Shown here: one piece after another, positions 43,505-54,012 of the stretch
Position numbering within the stretch: the first letter of the stretch is position 1
Layout of the letters: the number at the start of each line of letters is the position of its first letter
Assembly: GCA_029964075.1 (NCBI GenBank)
Contig: CM057135.1
Coordinates: forward strand, 16,270,863-16,334,862
Direction: 5' to 3'
Length of the DNA stretch: 64,000 nucleotides
From: Patiria pectinifera
Lineage: Eukaryota > Echinodermata > Asteroidea > Valvatida > Asterinidae
Position numbers and translations under genes: made by a program
The notes under the pieces: model-generated
Told to the model about the DNA's origin: nothing
What the model saw: the letters and a program-made list of their open reading frames with translations, nothing else
The model's database searches: none

Positions 43505-45973
43505 TCAAAGATGCGAGTACTGATTGATGACGGCAAAATGTTTCGAATACTGGTGAAAGCTCAACGGCCATTTTGAACTCAGTTTGTGGTAAGGAACAAT
43601 GACACGGTTGCCAGAGCTCCGCAAAACAAAACACAGTGCATGCTCCTCGAAATAATCAACGCACATCTCATCTACAACAAAAAACTTGTCTTGATGAACG
43701 ACAAGAATTTCCATCAATTTTCCAAAACGTGGAACCTCCTCATCATCATAACCGAGCCTCAAACAGCATCCTGGACGAAATCTATGACCATGAATTGTTA
43801 CATTGTCTGTAAGGTACACTAATGCTGCTGGATCTCTGAGGGCATCCAAACCAGTTTCAGCACACAACTGATTTACAAGCTGAGGAAACCTGTCATGCAA
43901 TAACACCTCTGATCCTTCACTCACTGTATCTCCCTCATACAAATAGTTATTTGTATTACTTGACTGTGTGTGACACATGAGCAATTGATGTTTCCTACAG
44001 ACACTAAGTGGGAGGTTTTTAAAATTTTTCCACTTCCTTGATTTGGTGTTAGTGTGTTTAGCCTCAAACCGCATACACCAGTGATACCGAGCAGGACCAT
44101 ACTTCAAAATCTGAGAAGGTATGTGTACACAGTAATGCATCTTGGGTGTGAAAGAGGCCCGTGGATATTCCTCTAGGAATACACTATGATGTGTGTAAAT
44201 CATTTCCTGCAGTTGGCCCACTGTGTTACGGTCTGCACATGGACTAAGACACAGAAGCATGATCTTCACCAAACGAAGAAAATTCAACCACTTGGCATTT
44301 CCTTGAGGAATACAAGGTCCAATGATAAAGGGCAAAATGACAGAAAGAGTATGCATTGATGCTGCTGTCTGCTTAATATGTTTCTCTCTATGCAAGTGAC
44401 CTTTATCAAGAGGAATAACTTTCGTATCCTCCTCTAAGTATGTGTATTGAAAGTGTGCAAGTTTTCCATTAAGCCACTCTACTGTGAAAATTTCATCAAC
44501 AACAATGAACTCATACAGCATAAGCTTCATCTCATAAGGGACCAACCCTTCAAGGAATACATGCATTGGGTTATGGACCAAGGCTGAGCAGAGAGGAAAG
44601 TTAGCAATATCGAGCAAACAACTGGAAGAATTAATGCCCCACATTTTGCTCCAGTATGTAAAGGCAGCAGGGGTAAGATCTTGCATGAGGCTACATCTTT
44701 CCCTATGTACTTCTTCAACTCTTAGTGAGACTTCACTTTCATCTAGCTTTCTTTTCATGTCTTCCTTTGAAATGTTGCAGGTTCTACATGCTTTAAATGC
44801 AAATCCCACACCCTCTTTGAAACCACCCAGCCATTGTGCTGCAGGGGTATCGCAAGGACAAATAGCCAGAAATCCTTCCAAAAATTGTTTTTGGCCGTTA
44901 ATTTGCAACAGCACACCACTATTTTCGAGGCATTTCACAGCAGCTACAAAGTCTCGCAACAACTTCTTACAACCCGAGTTGTTCTGTCTCAGATCCTGTG
45001 TTTTTGCAACTGCAAGCAACTGAATGCTTGTGAGACGGGAACGATATTCAGGGGGAAGATTTCCCAAGACCCAGTAAAACATAGACAATTTGTGCTTCTT
45101 AACATGTACCCCTATGGGGTTCACAATTTCTATGTCATCACAGTTTAGTATGAAGGTAAGTGCACGAGGGTTTCTTTGTAACATGTTGTGATTACGGATA
45201 GCGTCACCATCGCAAATATCATACATCATGTTGTTGTTGCTTTGGTGTGGATTTGCAACAAACCTTTGTACCTCTGGTAAATTCAAAAACTGTTGTAAGT
45301 TCTGTATGAAAGGAATATAGTATCCAACTCTGTTGACACGTTTTATCTTGCCCTTGGTGTGTACAGTTTTGTGACCAAGAGTTACACCGACTGGTTCAAT
45401 GAAATCAAACATTTCTTTATACATTCTCATGCGTCTGCGACGGCTTTGGCAATTGTCAAATATTTCTTCAAATGTTCTATCAAGCAAAGCCATGGTATTT
45501 CCATTTTCCTGAACATCTGCAGGAGCAACAAGTAACTCATTTTGAGCAGCTGAAATAACATCTTTGATAAGAAGTGAAGTTTCAGCAAGAACTGACGTCA
45601 GAGCCACATCAGTCAGACCATGTCGAGCCTGGAGTGACAGAGAATATTTACCAATCCTTCTTTCAAGAAAGTTTCTGTCATGGCCTATCTCTTGCTCACC
45701 ATCAACGACATCTCCATCAGAGTTCTCACTATCTCTGGCACTGCTACCGGTACTTAAGTTATCTGAAATGTTCCCATCTAATTCTCCACCCTCATTGCTA
45801 TGTCTACGCCAAACGTGAGTTCTAAATGCTCCCGAACTCTTTGTAGAATAATTGCACCGACGAACAGAACATGTGACTATGAAGTGGGGATCATTTTTAT
45901 GTAAACGCACGGTGTGTTTTTCAAATACTTTGTATGCATCTGACCTATAAAAACACATGCTGCACTGCCACAT
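43505..45973 (-). CDS. CACTA/EnSpm-type transposase with N-terminal C2H2 fingers
   Basis: 822 codons without interruption. Start chosen at ATG 45973 (MWQCSMCFYRSDAYKVFEKH) because relatives start with a Trp-Cys zinc finger; the frame extends 18 codons upstream without another ATG. Two C2H2-like fingers occupy residues about 3-60 (CSMC...H...H; CSVRRC...H...H). A Ser/Asp-rich linker follows. The core has NPIGVHVKKHKLSMFYWVLG, YRSRLTSIQLLAV, ACRTCN, then LVHNPMHVFLEGLVPYEM, PKMHYCVHIPSQILKYGPAR and WCMRFEAKH. Plant En/Spm transposases have 'D-P-M-H' and 'H-x-x-x-x-x-P-x-x-x-x-x-x-G-P-x-x-x-x-W-M-x-x-x-E' in the same order, which supports a CMC-superfamily assignment. In related animal sequences the first motif usually has Asp; here it is Asn. 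The enzyme would act in the nucleus on the element's ends. It lies upstream of, and on the same strand as, the CIDE-N gene. Confidence 0.8.
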   Translation of the reverse strand: MWQCSMCFYRSDAYKVFEKHTVRLHKNDPHFIVTCSVRRCNYSTKSSGAFRTHVWRRHSNEGGELDGNISDNLSTGSSARDSENSDGDVVDGEQEIGHDRNFLERRIGKYSLSLQARHGLTDVALTSVLAETSLLIKDVISAAQNELLVAPADVQENGNTMALLDRTFEEIFDNCQSRRRRMRMYKEMFDFIEPVGVTLGHKTVHTKGKIKRVNRVGYYIPFIQNLQQFLNLPEVQRFVANPHQSNNNMMYDICDGDAIRNHNMLQRNPRALTFILNCDDIEIVNPIGVHVKKHKLSMFYWVLGNLPPEYRSRLTSIQLLAVAKTQDLRQNNSGCKKLLRDFVAAVKCLENSGVLLQINGQKQFLEGFLAICPCDTPAAQWLGGFKEGVGFAFKACRTCNISKEDMKRKLDESEVSLRVEEVHRERCSLMQDLTPAAFTYWSKMWGINSSSCLLDIANFPLCSALVHNPMHVFLEGLVPYEMKLMLYEFIVVDEIFTVEWLNGKLAHFQYTYLEEDTKVIPLDKGHLHREKHIKQTAASMHTLSVILPFIIGPCIPQGNAKWLNFLRLVKIMLLCLSPCADRNTVGQLQEMIYTHHSVFLEEYPRASFTPKMHYCVHIPSQILKYGPARYHWCMRFEAKHTNTKSRKWKNFKNLPLSVCRKHQLLMCHTQSSNTNNYLYEGDTVSEGSEVLLHDRFPQLVNQLCAETGLDALRDPAALVYLTDNVTIHGHRFRPGCCLRLGYDDEEVPRFGKLMEILVVHQDKFFVVDEMCVDYFEEHALCFVLRSSGNRVIVPYHKLSSKWPLSFHQYSKHFAVINQYSHL

Positions 45974-48289
45974 GATGGTCAACCCCAAAAGACACTTACT
46001 ATTTGTTTTCTTTGACGTATGCTTCACTGAGTTGCAAGGGATTCAGACAAACCAGCTCTGAAAATACCAAAGACAAAGAAATAATTATTAATCCTGTTTT
46101 TATTCAACAGCTACATTTTTTGTCCATGATGTAGGATAAATATCATCAACTTTGCTACGTACGTGATGGTCAGTGTGCAGCAAAATAAAGTGGATTTTTG
46201 TTGCCTCGCTCTACTAGATTGCCCAAGCTATAAACTTAGGAATTTGGGTCACCTTGCCAGGGTCAACAAAGGTTTGATGTCAAGGGAGCGTCCCTGTCTC
46301 CATTGACCAACTTCACGGTCCATAGAATGGCGGTAGACCTACATAAACAGGACAATGTAGGCCGAAAAAAAATGCCTCCAAGGAACTACAACTTAGTCTT
46401 CCAAACAATTAGCATTCACACAAATAATTAATGTTTATGCGTTGAGTAGTCCTTTGAAAAAAATGTAGAATGTTGACTCCTGTTTATGTTCAATTTTACT
46501 AATTTTGCAATGCATGTGTGGCGGTACGCCAATAAGGAGGTCCGCTCAAATGATTAGATTTAACTTAAGGACACCAAGGACAAATCACAACAAACAGACA
46601 AAATCGAAACACCAGGAGTCAAATTATGATTGGTTTCATGAACTTAATTGTTACACAGTTCCTTATTTACAAAATCAATTACAATCAGGCATGCAACTGG
46701 GAATTCACAAAAAAAGGAGGAAATTCAAATATTTCCAAGACTTTGTACAGTGTTTTTCTATTTTCAATGGCACACATGGGAAGTCAAAAAAGAGGAAATC
46801 AGCTGATCCAAGGAAAAGTTGCATGCCTGTACAATACTAAATAGTTCTCGATCTGAATCTCAATCTAACTCACAAAACAAGTGTTACAAAAAGGCCTTAG
46901 GGCTAGGCCTACTTAGCTTCAACTTCAAGCTCTATAAATTGTAATATTAAAAAAGTTCCCACTGGTAAATTATAATCACAAAGTTTGTATTCTAATGTTG
47001 CCAGATTCAAAGTGAGGGTTTCCTAAGATCATGGAGCTATATAGCTCCATGCTCACCGGTTCCCTATACGCCTAGCCAGTGTACGGCTGTTGTGAACTAG
47101 GCCTCCAAATTGCACCAATACATGAAACAGTCGTATTGCAATAAATCAACATGTAACACACGGTGAATAAAACTTTGAGATTGTGAAGACTTATTTACCC
47201 CAAAATCACTCCTTTTGTCAACATGAAATACACTAAAACCTAGCCCAGCGGTAGCAGAGAACTTGCATTATGACATTTGAATGTAAAGATAACACAAATT
47301 TTGCTCATTTTAAACTAAAATGTTGGTTTTCAAGCACAAAATTGTGCATACGGTACTCACACTTTGGTGTGCAGGCAGAAAAGGGCCGATATTCGCGGTT
47401 ATGCGTTCACGGCATACTGAGTGCGCGTTTGTATACATTTTTCTGGGCTGTGTGCCAATTGCCAGTACGGTGCCTCGTGAAAGCTAAAGAGTCTCACGAC
47501 ACATGTAGACCAAATCCTAAATTCATGCCCCCCAAACCCCCCCCCCCCCCCAAAAAAATCACCATCAAATTGTTTTAACCTACTCATGCTACTGTTGAAA
47601 TAAAGTTGAACTTGAAATCCTTCGGTTAGTGATGCTTGCTAACAGTTGAGTTTACGTTTATAACATTATTAATCAAAGTCTTTCTGAAAAACTTACCTGA
47701 ATTGACATGCAAACTGTTGCTAGTGCTGCACGATAATGACACGTCCGGCCGGGCCGTTAGCTTGCTGCATCCATCCAGTGGAAATTTATTTCGACGTGGC
47801 GGTCATTTTTTTGCGCGCTTTTCGCCTGCGCGCCCGTCTTCCCATTGGTCGGTCAAGAAGGCCTGGCGCCAATATAATAGCTGCTTAAGCACACAAGTTT
47901 ACTTAGCACAATAAAGCAATTGCGTATAAAAAAAATAAAATAACAGTCAAAATTTAACTTCATGCGATTGTCGTGCAAAGCTACCACAGCTATTTACCAG
48001 TCACAAACAATATGGTAACATATTTATACCAATTAAGACTTTTCATGCTAAGCACATTTTGTGCGTAAGCAGCCCTATGAAATTCGCCACGTCAGCTAGT
48101 CTTGCGTGACGTTATCATTCATTTTAAACACTGACGTGTCGCATGTTTATATTGTGTTTAGAATGCGAAACGGAAATGAGTTATCATGACTTGTATTCTT
48201 TAATTATTTAATTAAAAACAAAATTTCAATGTATTGTCAAGGAATAAATACTTGTACTAGCCACTAAAGTTGGAATAAGAGACGTTTTA
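45974..48289. other. 5' region of the transposase gene inside the CACTA element
   Basis: No coding exon supported. Contains a C-run near 47536-47550, CpG-rich patches (47740-47880) that could form the promoter for the minus-strand genes, and ordinary AT-rich sequence. Donor/acceptor pairs for a 5' UTR exon are possible but not provable. Confidence 0.4.
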
Positions 48290-48447
48290 TAAATGGGGAT
48301 AGGTAAACACCTATACCGAATAAAAAAATAAACACCACGTGTTTAGTTTATAAACGCTAAATATGATTAATTCTGTCACACTGTGTTTATGCGTTAAACG
48401 CACTGTTTATTTTTTAAACGCGTCACACGTCCTTACGTTTTACAGTG
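48290..48447. repeat. Right terminal and subterminal repeats of the CACTA element
   Basis: Contains several copies of TAAACA/TGTTTA and TTTAAACGCGTCACACG, the inverse of the GTGACGC-TTTA words at the left end, and finishes ttttacagtg followed by TA. Confidence 0.8.
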
Positions 48448-48668
48448 TAGGAAGCCTTTAGAGTACCCCCCCCCCCAATTTCATTCCCTTTCAAAGCTCA
48501 GTTATTATTAGTCTATGTTGTTTCTGTCATAAAATATTGGATGTTTTATTTAATGAATATTTCGTTAACTAAACCCAACTTTTATATAAAAAAAAGAAAG
48601 ATATCCCAACGTTAATGAAAATGGAGTCGATAAAAGTCTAAAGTAATGCTTATATTCTTTAACCCCAG
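48448..48668 (+). other. Right part of the DUF7869-type intron
   Basis: Host intron sequence after the CACTA element, ending in the acceptor ttctttaaccccag. Includes a C-run near 48467-48476. Confidence 0.5.
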
Positions 48669-48734
48669 ACTGTCTAGAAAACAATATCATCAGTGCAGGG
48701 AGAGAGCTAGGGATGATCTCTCAACAGATAATAC
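48669..48734 (+). pseudogene. DUF7869-type gene, exon 4 (cut by rearrangement)
   Basis: One base completes the Glu codon left by the exon ending at 32816, then LSRKQYHQCRERARDDLS follows. This matches the family's 'E-R-x-x-Y-x-x-x-R-x-x-A' segment. The exon runs into the tandem array at 48735, so its natural end and the exon normally carrying the first catalytic-like Asp are lost from this position. Confidence 0.6.
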
Positions 48735-48824
48735 AATTGACAAGTACGAAAAGGGCTTGGTTCAAAATCTTTCATTTTGTGTAAACACCCTCACACATTT
48801 TTGTAAATTTGTAAATGCTGACAG

Positions 48825-49105
48825 ATCTCCATCACCTAATTCGAGAGTCCTACACACCAAGGGTTGAAGTAAGGCATATCCGAGGGCCAGAGATTTTCAA
48901 TGTCAAAGGATGGATTTCTCCACACCTTGAAGAAATTGGCAATCACAGCAAGCCTCATCACTTCTGCTTCCGTAAAGTAAACGGCAAGACGCAAATGAGC
49001 TACAGAATGTGGTGTTGTGATCCTTAGCGGCCTAATGATGTAGAGGTCAATGACCCAGACGTGCCTTCCACATTCTCCCCGTCGGATGGCCTAATCATTT
49101 TGAAG
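48825..49105 (+). pseudogene. DUF7869-type C-terminal exon, copy 1 (out of order)
   Basis: After acceptor gctgacag; encodes DLHHLIRESYTPRVEVRHIR, VKGWISPHLEEIG and PHHFCFRKVN; ends in donor gtaact. Its phase follows from the exon ending TLD (50372), so it belongs after the GHTHEDVD exon; here it comes first because of the duplication. Copy 1 has TAG where copies 2 and 3 (50661-50941 and 52498-52778) have TGG. Confidence 0.7.
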
Positions 49106-49463
49106 GTAACTTTGAACACAAAAATGGTTTCTATTTCGGACATTCATTTACCATGTTTGCCATTAACTTTCCTTCATTAACGTATTTCCAACTCACTTTC
49201 CAAAAACCGCGACTGAGGACACATATACCGCGACTGAGGACACATATAACTGGTAAGATTATTGTGCATATTGAAAAAGTAAGGTACATTTTTAAAACTG
49301 TGTCAAATTATTTCTCTTTTGTTCTTTTCCGATTTTGACTTTTACCGCAATTGCACCACGTTCATTTGTGTAATTTAAATTTATATGCGTGCACAAATCC
49401 TGAAGGAATCTCAACTTAAAAATAATGTAACCTATTCGTGTATACGTATGCATTTCCCTTCAG

Positions 49464-49618
49464 GCGTACTATTCCATACAAATGTAGCGGGCGGCATCAA
49501 ATCATATGCCTTCACTGACATTCTCACGATCCTGCACGACAGTAACCTCACCATGCATATCATTCTGCAAGTGCTTGTAGACAATCTTCCCAAGAAAGGA
49601 AAGAAGCTCAATGTGCAG
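49464..49618 (+). pseudogene. DUF7869-type core exon 'VLFHTN', copy 1
   Basis: Acceptor cccttcag, donor gtaatt. Encodes VLFHTNVAGGIKSYAFTDIL and VLVDNLPKKGKKLNVQ. It is preceded at 49209-49254 by the end of the previous exon, which reads LRTHIP then LRTHITG because of a 24-bp duplication (ccgcgactgaggacacatat twice). An almost identical copy lies at 51300-51454. Confidence 0.7.
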
Positions 49619-50022
49619 GTAATTCTTAGACAAATTACTGAATGTAGGCCTGCTTGTCTTCAGAATTCAAAACGAAAGTAAGTCATATAATTATATAAAT
49701 ATTCTGGACAAGGATATTAAGCATAACTCTTATCACTTTTCCTTGATGTTTGAAAAGCTAGTTGCGGACAACCTTTTTCACACTGTACCGTGATTTTTAG
49801 ACCACTATTGAACACTTTATTGTGCTTTACTATGACTTTTAACTGACACTTTATTGGGAAATTGTGTCTTTTGCATACTTTTTTTTAGGCTTTGTTTACA
49901 CCTCTTCATCTTGTTCCTTGGCTTATGCTTGAAAAACGGATGATGCCTGGTTAAATTTAAGTACTACATTTACTGTGATTAAGAAATAAGGTTAAAAAAA
50001 ACCTATCGGGTGTATTTTTCAG

Positions 50023-50106
50023 ATGGACAACTGTTTTAGAGAAAACAAGAACAGCTACCTGCTGGGACTTGGTTTCCTCATGGTGAAGATGGATTTGTAC
50101 GAGCAG
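50023..50106 (+). pseudogene. DUF7869-type core exon 'MDNCFRENKN', copy 1
   Basis: 28 codons between acceptor tatttttcag and donor gtgagt: MDNCFRENKNSYLLGLGFLM and VKMDLYEQ. The D-N-x-x-x-E-N-K-N block is a signature of this family and holds a candidate acidic residue of an RNase H-like fold. Copy 2 lies at 51859-51942. Confidence 0.75.
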
Positions 50107-50266
50107 GTGAGTTTTACATGATTTAGTTAATTGCTGTGTCGTCCAGCTACTTCTTTTTCTGATTCGGCAGAATCATCCTTCAAAACCCACCTTTCATTTA
50201 CTTTATAAAATTAAGCAATTGCTTTTACTTTTGCGGTACTCTTTTCTTTGCACGCCAATGCTATAG

Positions 50267-50372
50267 GTTGATTTCAACTTTCTTCCGGTCGGCCACACCC
50301 ACGAGGACGTGGACCAGTTCTTCAGCCGAATTGCGGAAAAGTTGCGGTTCCATAATGCGTACACCTTAGATG
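50267..50372 (+). pseudogene. DUF7869-type core exon 'VGHTHEDVDQ', copy 1
   Basis: Acceptor atgctatag, donor gtgaga, phase 1 at the end. Encodes VDFNFLPVGHTHEDVDQFFS and RIAEKLRFHNAYTLD. G-H-T-H-E-D-V-D-Q is the hallmark of DUF7869-type proteins. Function is not established; the acidic/His cluster suggests a nuclease-like core derived from a transposase. Copy 2 is at 52104-52209. Confidence 0.75.
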
Positions 50373-52976
50373 GTGAGAAAATATATAATTGGTTTATCTT
50401 CTTTCACTCTTCTGATTGCTAATAAGTCTTTGGAACTCACCAGTTTGCACAAAAAAAGTGAAAATAAGAAGCGGTATTGAAATATTAGTCCTTTTTTTTA
50501 ACACAAGAGAAAAAGATTCACAGTATTATGGATTCACCAAGCGATATTATAGTGTGATAATTTGCAAACAAATTGACAAGTACGAAAAGTGCTTGGTTCA
50601 AAATCGTTCATTTTGTGTAAACACCCTCACACATTTTTGTAAATTTGTAAATGCTGACAGATCTCCATCACCTAATTCGAGAGTCCTACACACCAAGGGT
50701 TGAAGTAAGGCATATCCGAGGGCCAGAAATTTCCAATGTCAAAGGATGGATTTCTCCACACCTTGAAGAAATTGGCAATCACAGCAAGCCTCATCACTTC
50801 TGCTTCCGTAAAGTAAACGGCAAGACGCAAATGAGCTACAGAATGTGGTGTTGTGATCCTTGGCGGCCTAATGATGTAGAGGTCAATGACCCAGACGTGC
50901 CTTCCACATTCTCCCCGTCGGATGGCCTAATCATTTTGAAGGTAACTTTGAACACAAAAATGGTTTCTATTTCGGACATTCATTTACCATGTTTGCCATT
51001 AACTTGCCTTCATTAACGTATTTCCAACTCACTTTCCAAAAACCGCGACTGAGGACACATATACCGCGACTGAGGACACATATAACTGGTAAGATTATTG
51101 TGCATATTGAAAAAGTAAGGTACATTTTTAAAACTGTGTCAAATTATTTCTCTTTTGTTCTTTTCCGATTTTGACTTTTACCGCAATTGCACCACGTTCA
51201 TTTGTGTAATTTAAATTTATATGCGTGCACAAATCCTGAAGGAATCTCAACTTAAAAATAATGTAACCTATTCGTGTATACGTATGCATTTCCCTTCAGG
51301 CGTACTATTCCATACAAATGTAGCGGGCGGCATCAAATCATATGCCTTCACTGACATTCTCACGATCCTGCACGACAGTAACCTCACCATGCATATCATT
51401 CTGCAAGTGCTTGTAGACAATCTTCCCAAGAAAGGAAAGAAGCTCAATGTGCAGGTAATTCTTAGACAAATTACTGAATGTAGGCCTGCTTGTCTTCAGA
51501 ATTCAAAACGAAAGTAAGTCATATAATTATATAAATATTCTGGACAAGGATATTAAGCATAACTCTTATCACTTTTCCTTGATGTTTGAAAAGCTAGTTG
51601 CGGACAACCTTTTTCACACTGTACCGTGATTTTTAGACCACTATTGAACACTTTATTGTGCTTTACTATGACTTTTAACTGACACTTTATTGGGAAATTG
51701 TGTCTTTTGCATACTTTTTTTTAGGCTTTGTTTACACCTCTTCATCTTGTTCCTTGGCTTATGCTTGAAAAACGGATGATGCCTGGTTAAATTTAAGTAC
51801 TACATTTACTGTGATTAAGAAATAAGGTTAAAAAAAACCTATCGGGTGTATTTTTCAGATGGACAACTGTTTTAGAGAAAACAAGAACAGCTACCTGCTG
51901 GGACTTGGTTTCCTCATGGTGAAGATGGATTTGTACGAGCAGGTGAGTTTTACATGATTTAGTTAATTGCTGTGTCGTCCAGCTACTTCTTTTTTCTGAT
52001 TCGGCAGAATCATCCTTCAAAACCCACCTTTCATTTACTTTATAAAATTAAGCAATTGCTTTTACTTTTGCGGTACTCTTTTCTTTGCACGCCAATGCTA
52101 TAGGTTGATTTCAACTTTCTTCCGGTCGGCCACACCCACGAGGACGTGGACCAGTTCTTCAGCCGAATTGCGGAAAAGTTGCGGTTCCATAATGCGTACA
52201 CCTTAGATGGTGAGAAAATATATAATTGGTTTATCTTCTTTCACTCTTCTGATTGCTAATAAGTCTTTGGAACTCACCAGTTTGCACAAAAAAAGTGAAA
52301 ATAAGAAGCGGTATTGAAATATTAGTCCTTTTTTTTAACACAAGAGAAAAAGATTCACAGTATTATGGATTCACCAAGCGATATTATAGTGTGATAATTT
52401 GCAAACAAATTGACAAGTACGAAAAGTGCTTGGTTCAAAATCGTTCATTTTGTGTAAACACCCTCACACATTTTTGTAAATTTGTAAATGCTGACAGATC
52501 TCCATCACCTAATTCGAGAGTCCTACACACCAAGGGTTGAAGTAAGGCATATCCGAGGGCCAGAAATTTCCAATGTCAAAGGATGGATTTCTCCACACCT
52601 TGAAGAAATTGGCAATCACAGCAAGCCTCATCACTTCTGCTTCCGTAAAGTAAACGGCAAGACGCAAATGAGCTACAGAATGTGGTGTTGTGATCCTTGG
52701 CGGCCTAATGATGTAGAGGTCAATGACCCAGACGTGCCTTCCACATCCTCCCTGTCGGATGGCCTAATTATTTTGAAGGTAACTTTGAACACAAAAATGG
52801 TTGCTATTTCGGACATTCATTTACCATGTTTGCCATTAACTTTCCTTCATTAACGTATTTCCAACTCACTTTCCAAAAGCATATTAAAATATTTCATTAA
52901 ACGAGAGAAATTCAACATAATGTGGTATATAAAATAATATCTCATAAAACACTGTTCGTTTCATTTATTTTCATAG

Positions 52977-53138
52977 AATAATCCACCAGCGGGTTCTGTC
53001 CCTGCAAGGGTTGATTCAAGCTTGGAAAAGATTAATCCCGGCCTTGACAGCATCCTGCCAGTGTTCGGAAGGAGACTTCCAGACACAGCACAGGCATGGT
53101 GGACTGATTTCCTCGAAGACTTGCACGAATGTACGGAG
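52977..53138 (+). CDS. DUF7869-type gene, late exon
   Basis: 54 codons, phase 0 at both ends (acceptor ttttcatag, donor gtaagt). Encodes NNPPAGSVPARVDSSLEKIN and LPDTAQAWWTDFLEDLHE. It follows directly the copy-3 C-terminal exon in frame. Hydrophilic tail of the protein; no domain recognised. Confidence 0.55.
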
Positions 53139-53430
53139 GTAAGTATTAGCACATTTTTATTTTATTTCATTTCCATTTCTTTCATCAATGTCGATTTCTT
53201 TTTATCTGAACCTTTGCATTTTTACCTTCATTGTCTTGAAGACGGTATAGATAAACATCTCATACATGCATGTTGACAGTTTTTATAATTTCTGTTCATT
53301 CTGTGACGGCCCCTGCTTACATTTTGTTTCTGGTATCCTTGAACTGAATCTACAAATAAAAACGACTTAATTATGAAATCAACTGCCAACATAATTTAGG
53401 TAATGTGTCGATAAATATATTGATATGTAG

Positions 53431-53556
53431 GCAGTGGAGGATGACAACCATCCTTGGCCCCAAGAGTTGCTGCAGACTCAGCCAAGGAGAGACACCCCGA
53501 CGGACATGTCCCATCTTCAACAGATGGAAGAGTTTTTGACCCAAGATTGCACACAG
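53431..53556 (+). CDS. DUF7869-type gene, late exon
   Basis: 42 codons, phase 0 at both ends (acceptor atatgtag, donor gtaatc). Encodes AVEDDNHPWPQELLQTQPRR and HLQQMEEFLTQDCTQ. Confidence 0.55.
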
Positions 53557-54012
53557 GTAATCAGTAAAATAAGTGCTGTAATAAATTTTAAACTTCGAAT
53601 AAAAAAACGTGAATGATGTGCTGTCCATGCTAATCTTGAATACAAATCACAATTTTCTCTTGGGGATCTTAATCTTGCATTTTCTAAACTAGCAATGCAT
53701 TTTGCCACTTTACGATAAAAGAGCTACCCCACAAGCTATTCTTCGACTTTTGTTTTGACAAATTTCAATTGTTTTGTTGACCAAGAATAATCATTTCTTA
53801 CCGAGTAGACTAAACCTACATCAGAACCAACAATGTACATAACTTGTGCAGACAAAGGACTTTTCTAGTTTACTGTGGACAAATATTAGTCTCTAATAAT
53901 TAGAGGTCTGTGTAGAAGTTATTCACGGACGGCTTGCTCATTAAAGTAATACCACATGCGAGTTTCACAAACAAATGCACATTTTTTACTGTTTCCTTTT
54001 CGTCACATTTAG

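Larger units (their letters stand above)
34493..48447 (-). mobile_element. CACTA/EnSpm-type DNA transposon, 13,955 bp, two genes
   Basis: Left end CACTGTAAACC and right end (inverted) CACTGTAAAACG, each preceded by TA (34491-34492; 48448-48449), so the target duplication is 2 bp. Both ends carry arrays of TGTTTA/TAAACA and GTGACGC words, as CACTA elements do for transposase binding. Inside, on the minus strand, lie a transposase (43505-45973) and a multi-exon CIDE-N gene (35950-43359). A Penelope-like element is nested at 38708-40628. The element lies in an intron of the DUF7869-type gene. The uninterrupted transposase and consistent splice phases of the second gene indicate a fairly young copy. 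The ends and the pairing of the two genes are my own reading; I know of no described element with this content. Confidence 0.8.
48735..52877 (+). repeat. 1,836/1,837-bp tandem duplication, about 2.3 copies
   Basis: Copy 1 begins at 48735, copy 2 at 50571 and copy 3 (partial, about 470 bp) at 52408, all at aattgacaagtacgaaaag. Copies differ by only a handful of substitutions and one base in length. Each unit carries four exons of the DUF7869-type gene. Copy 3 leaves the unit after ttccaaaa, where copies 1 and 2 continue into accgcgactgagg. The unit therefore has two junctions: a tandem duplication and a later deletion are the simplest explanation. Confidence 0.95.

Noticed and set aside
43505-45973. 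Host zinc-finger gene
   Set aside because: The C2H2 fingers are N-terminal additions; the bulk carries CACTA-type transposase motifs and lies within matching transposon ends.
48646-52853. Separate small genes repeated three times
   Set aside because: The repeated open frames are exons and introns of one gene inside a tandem duplication; their splice phases join them.
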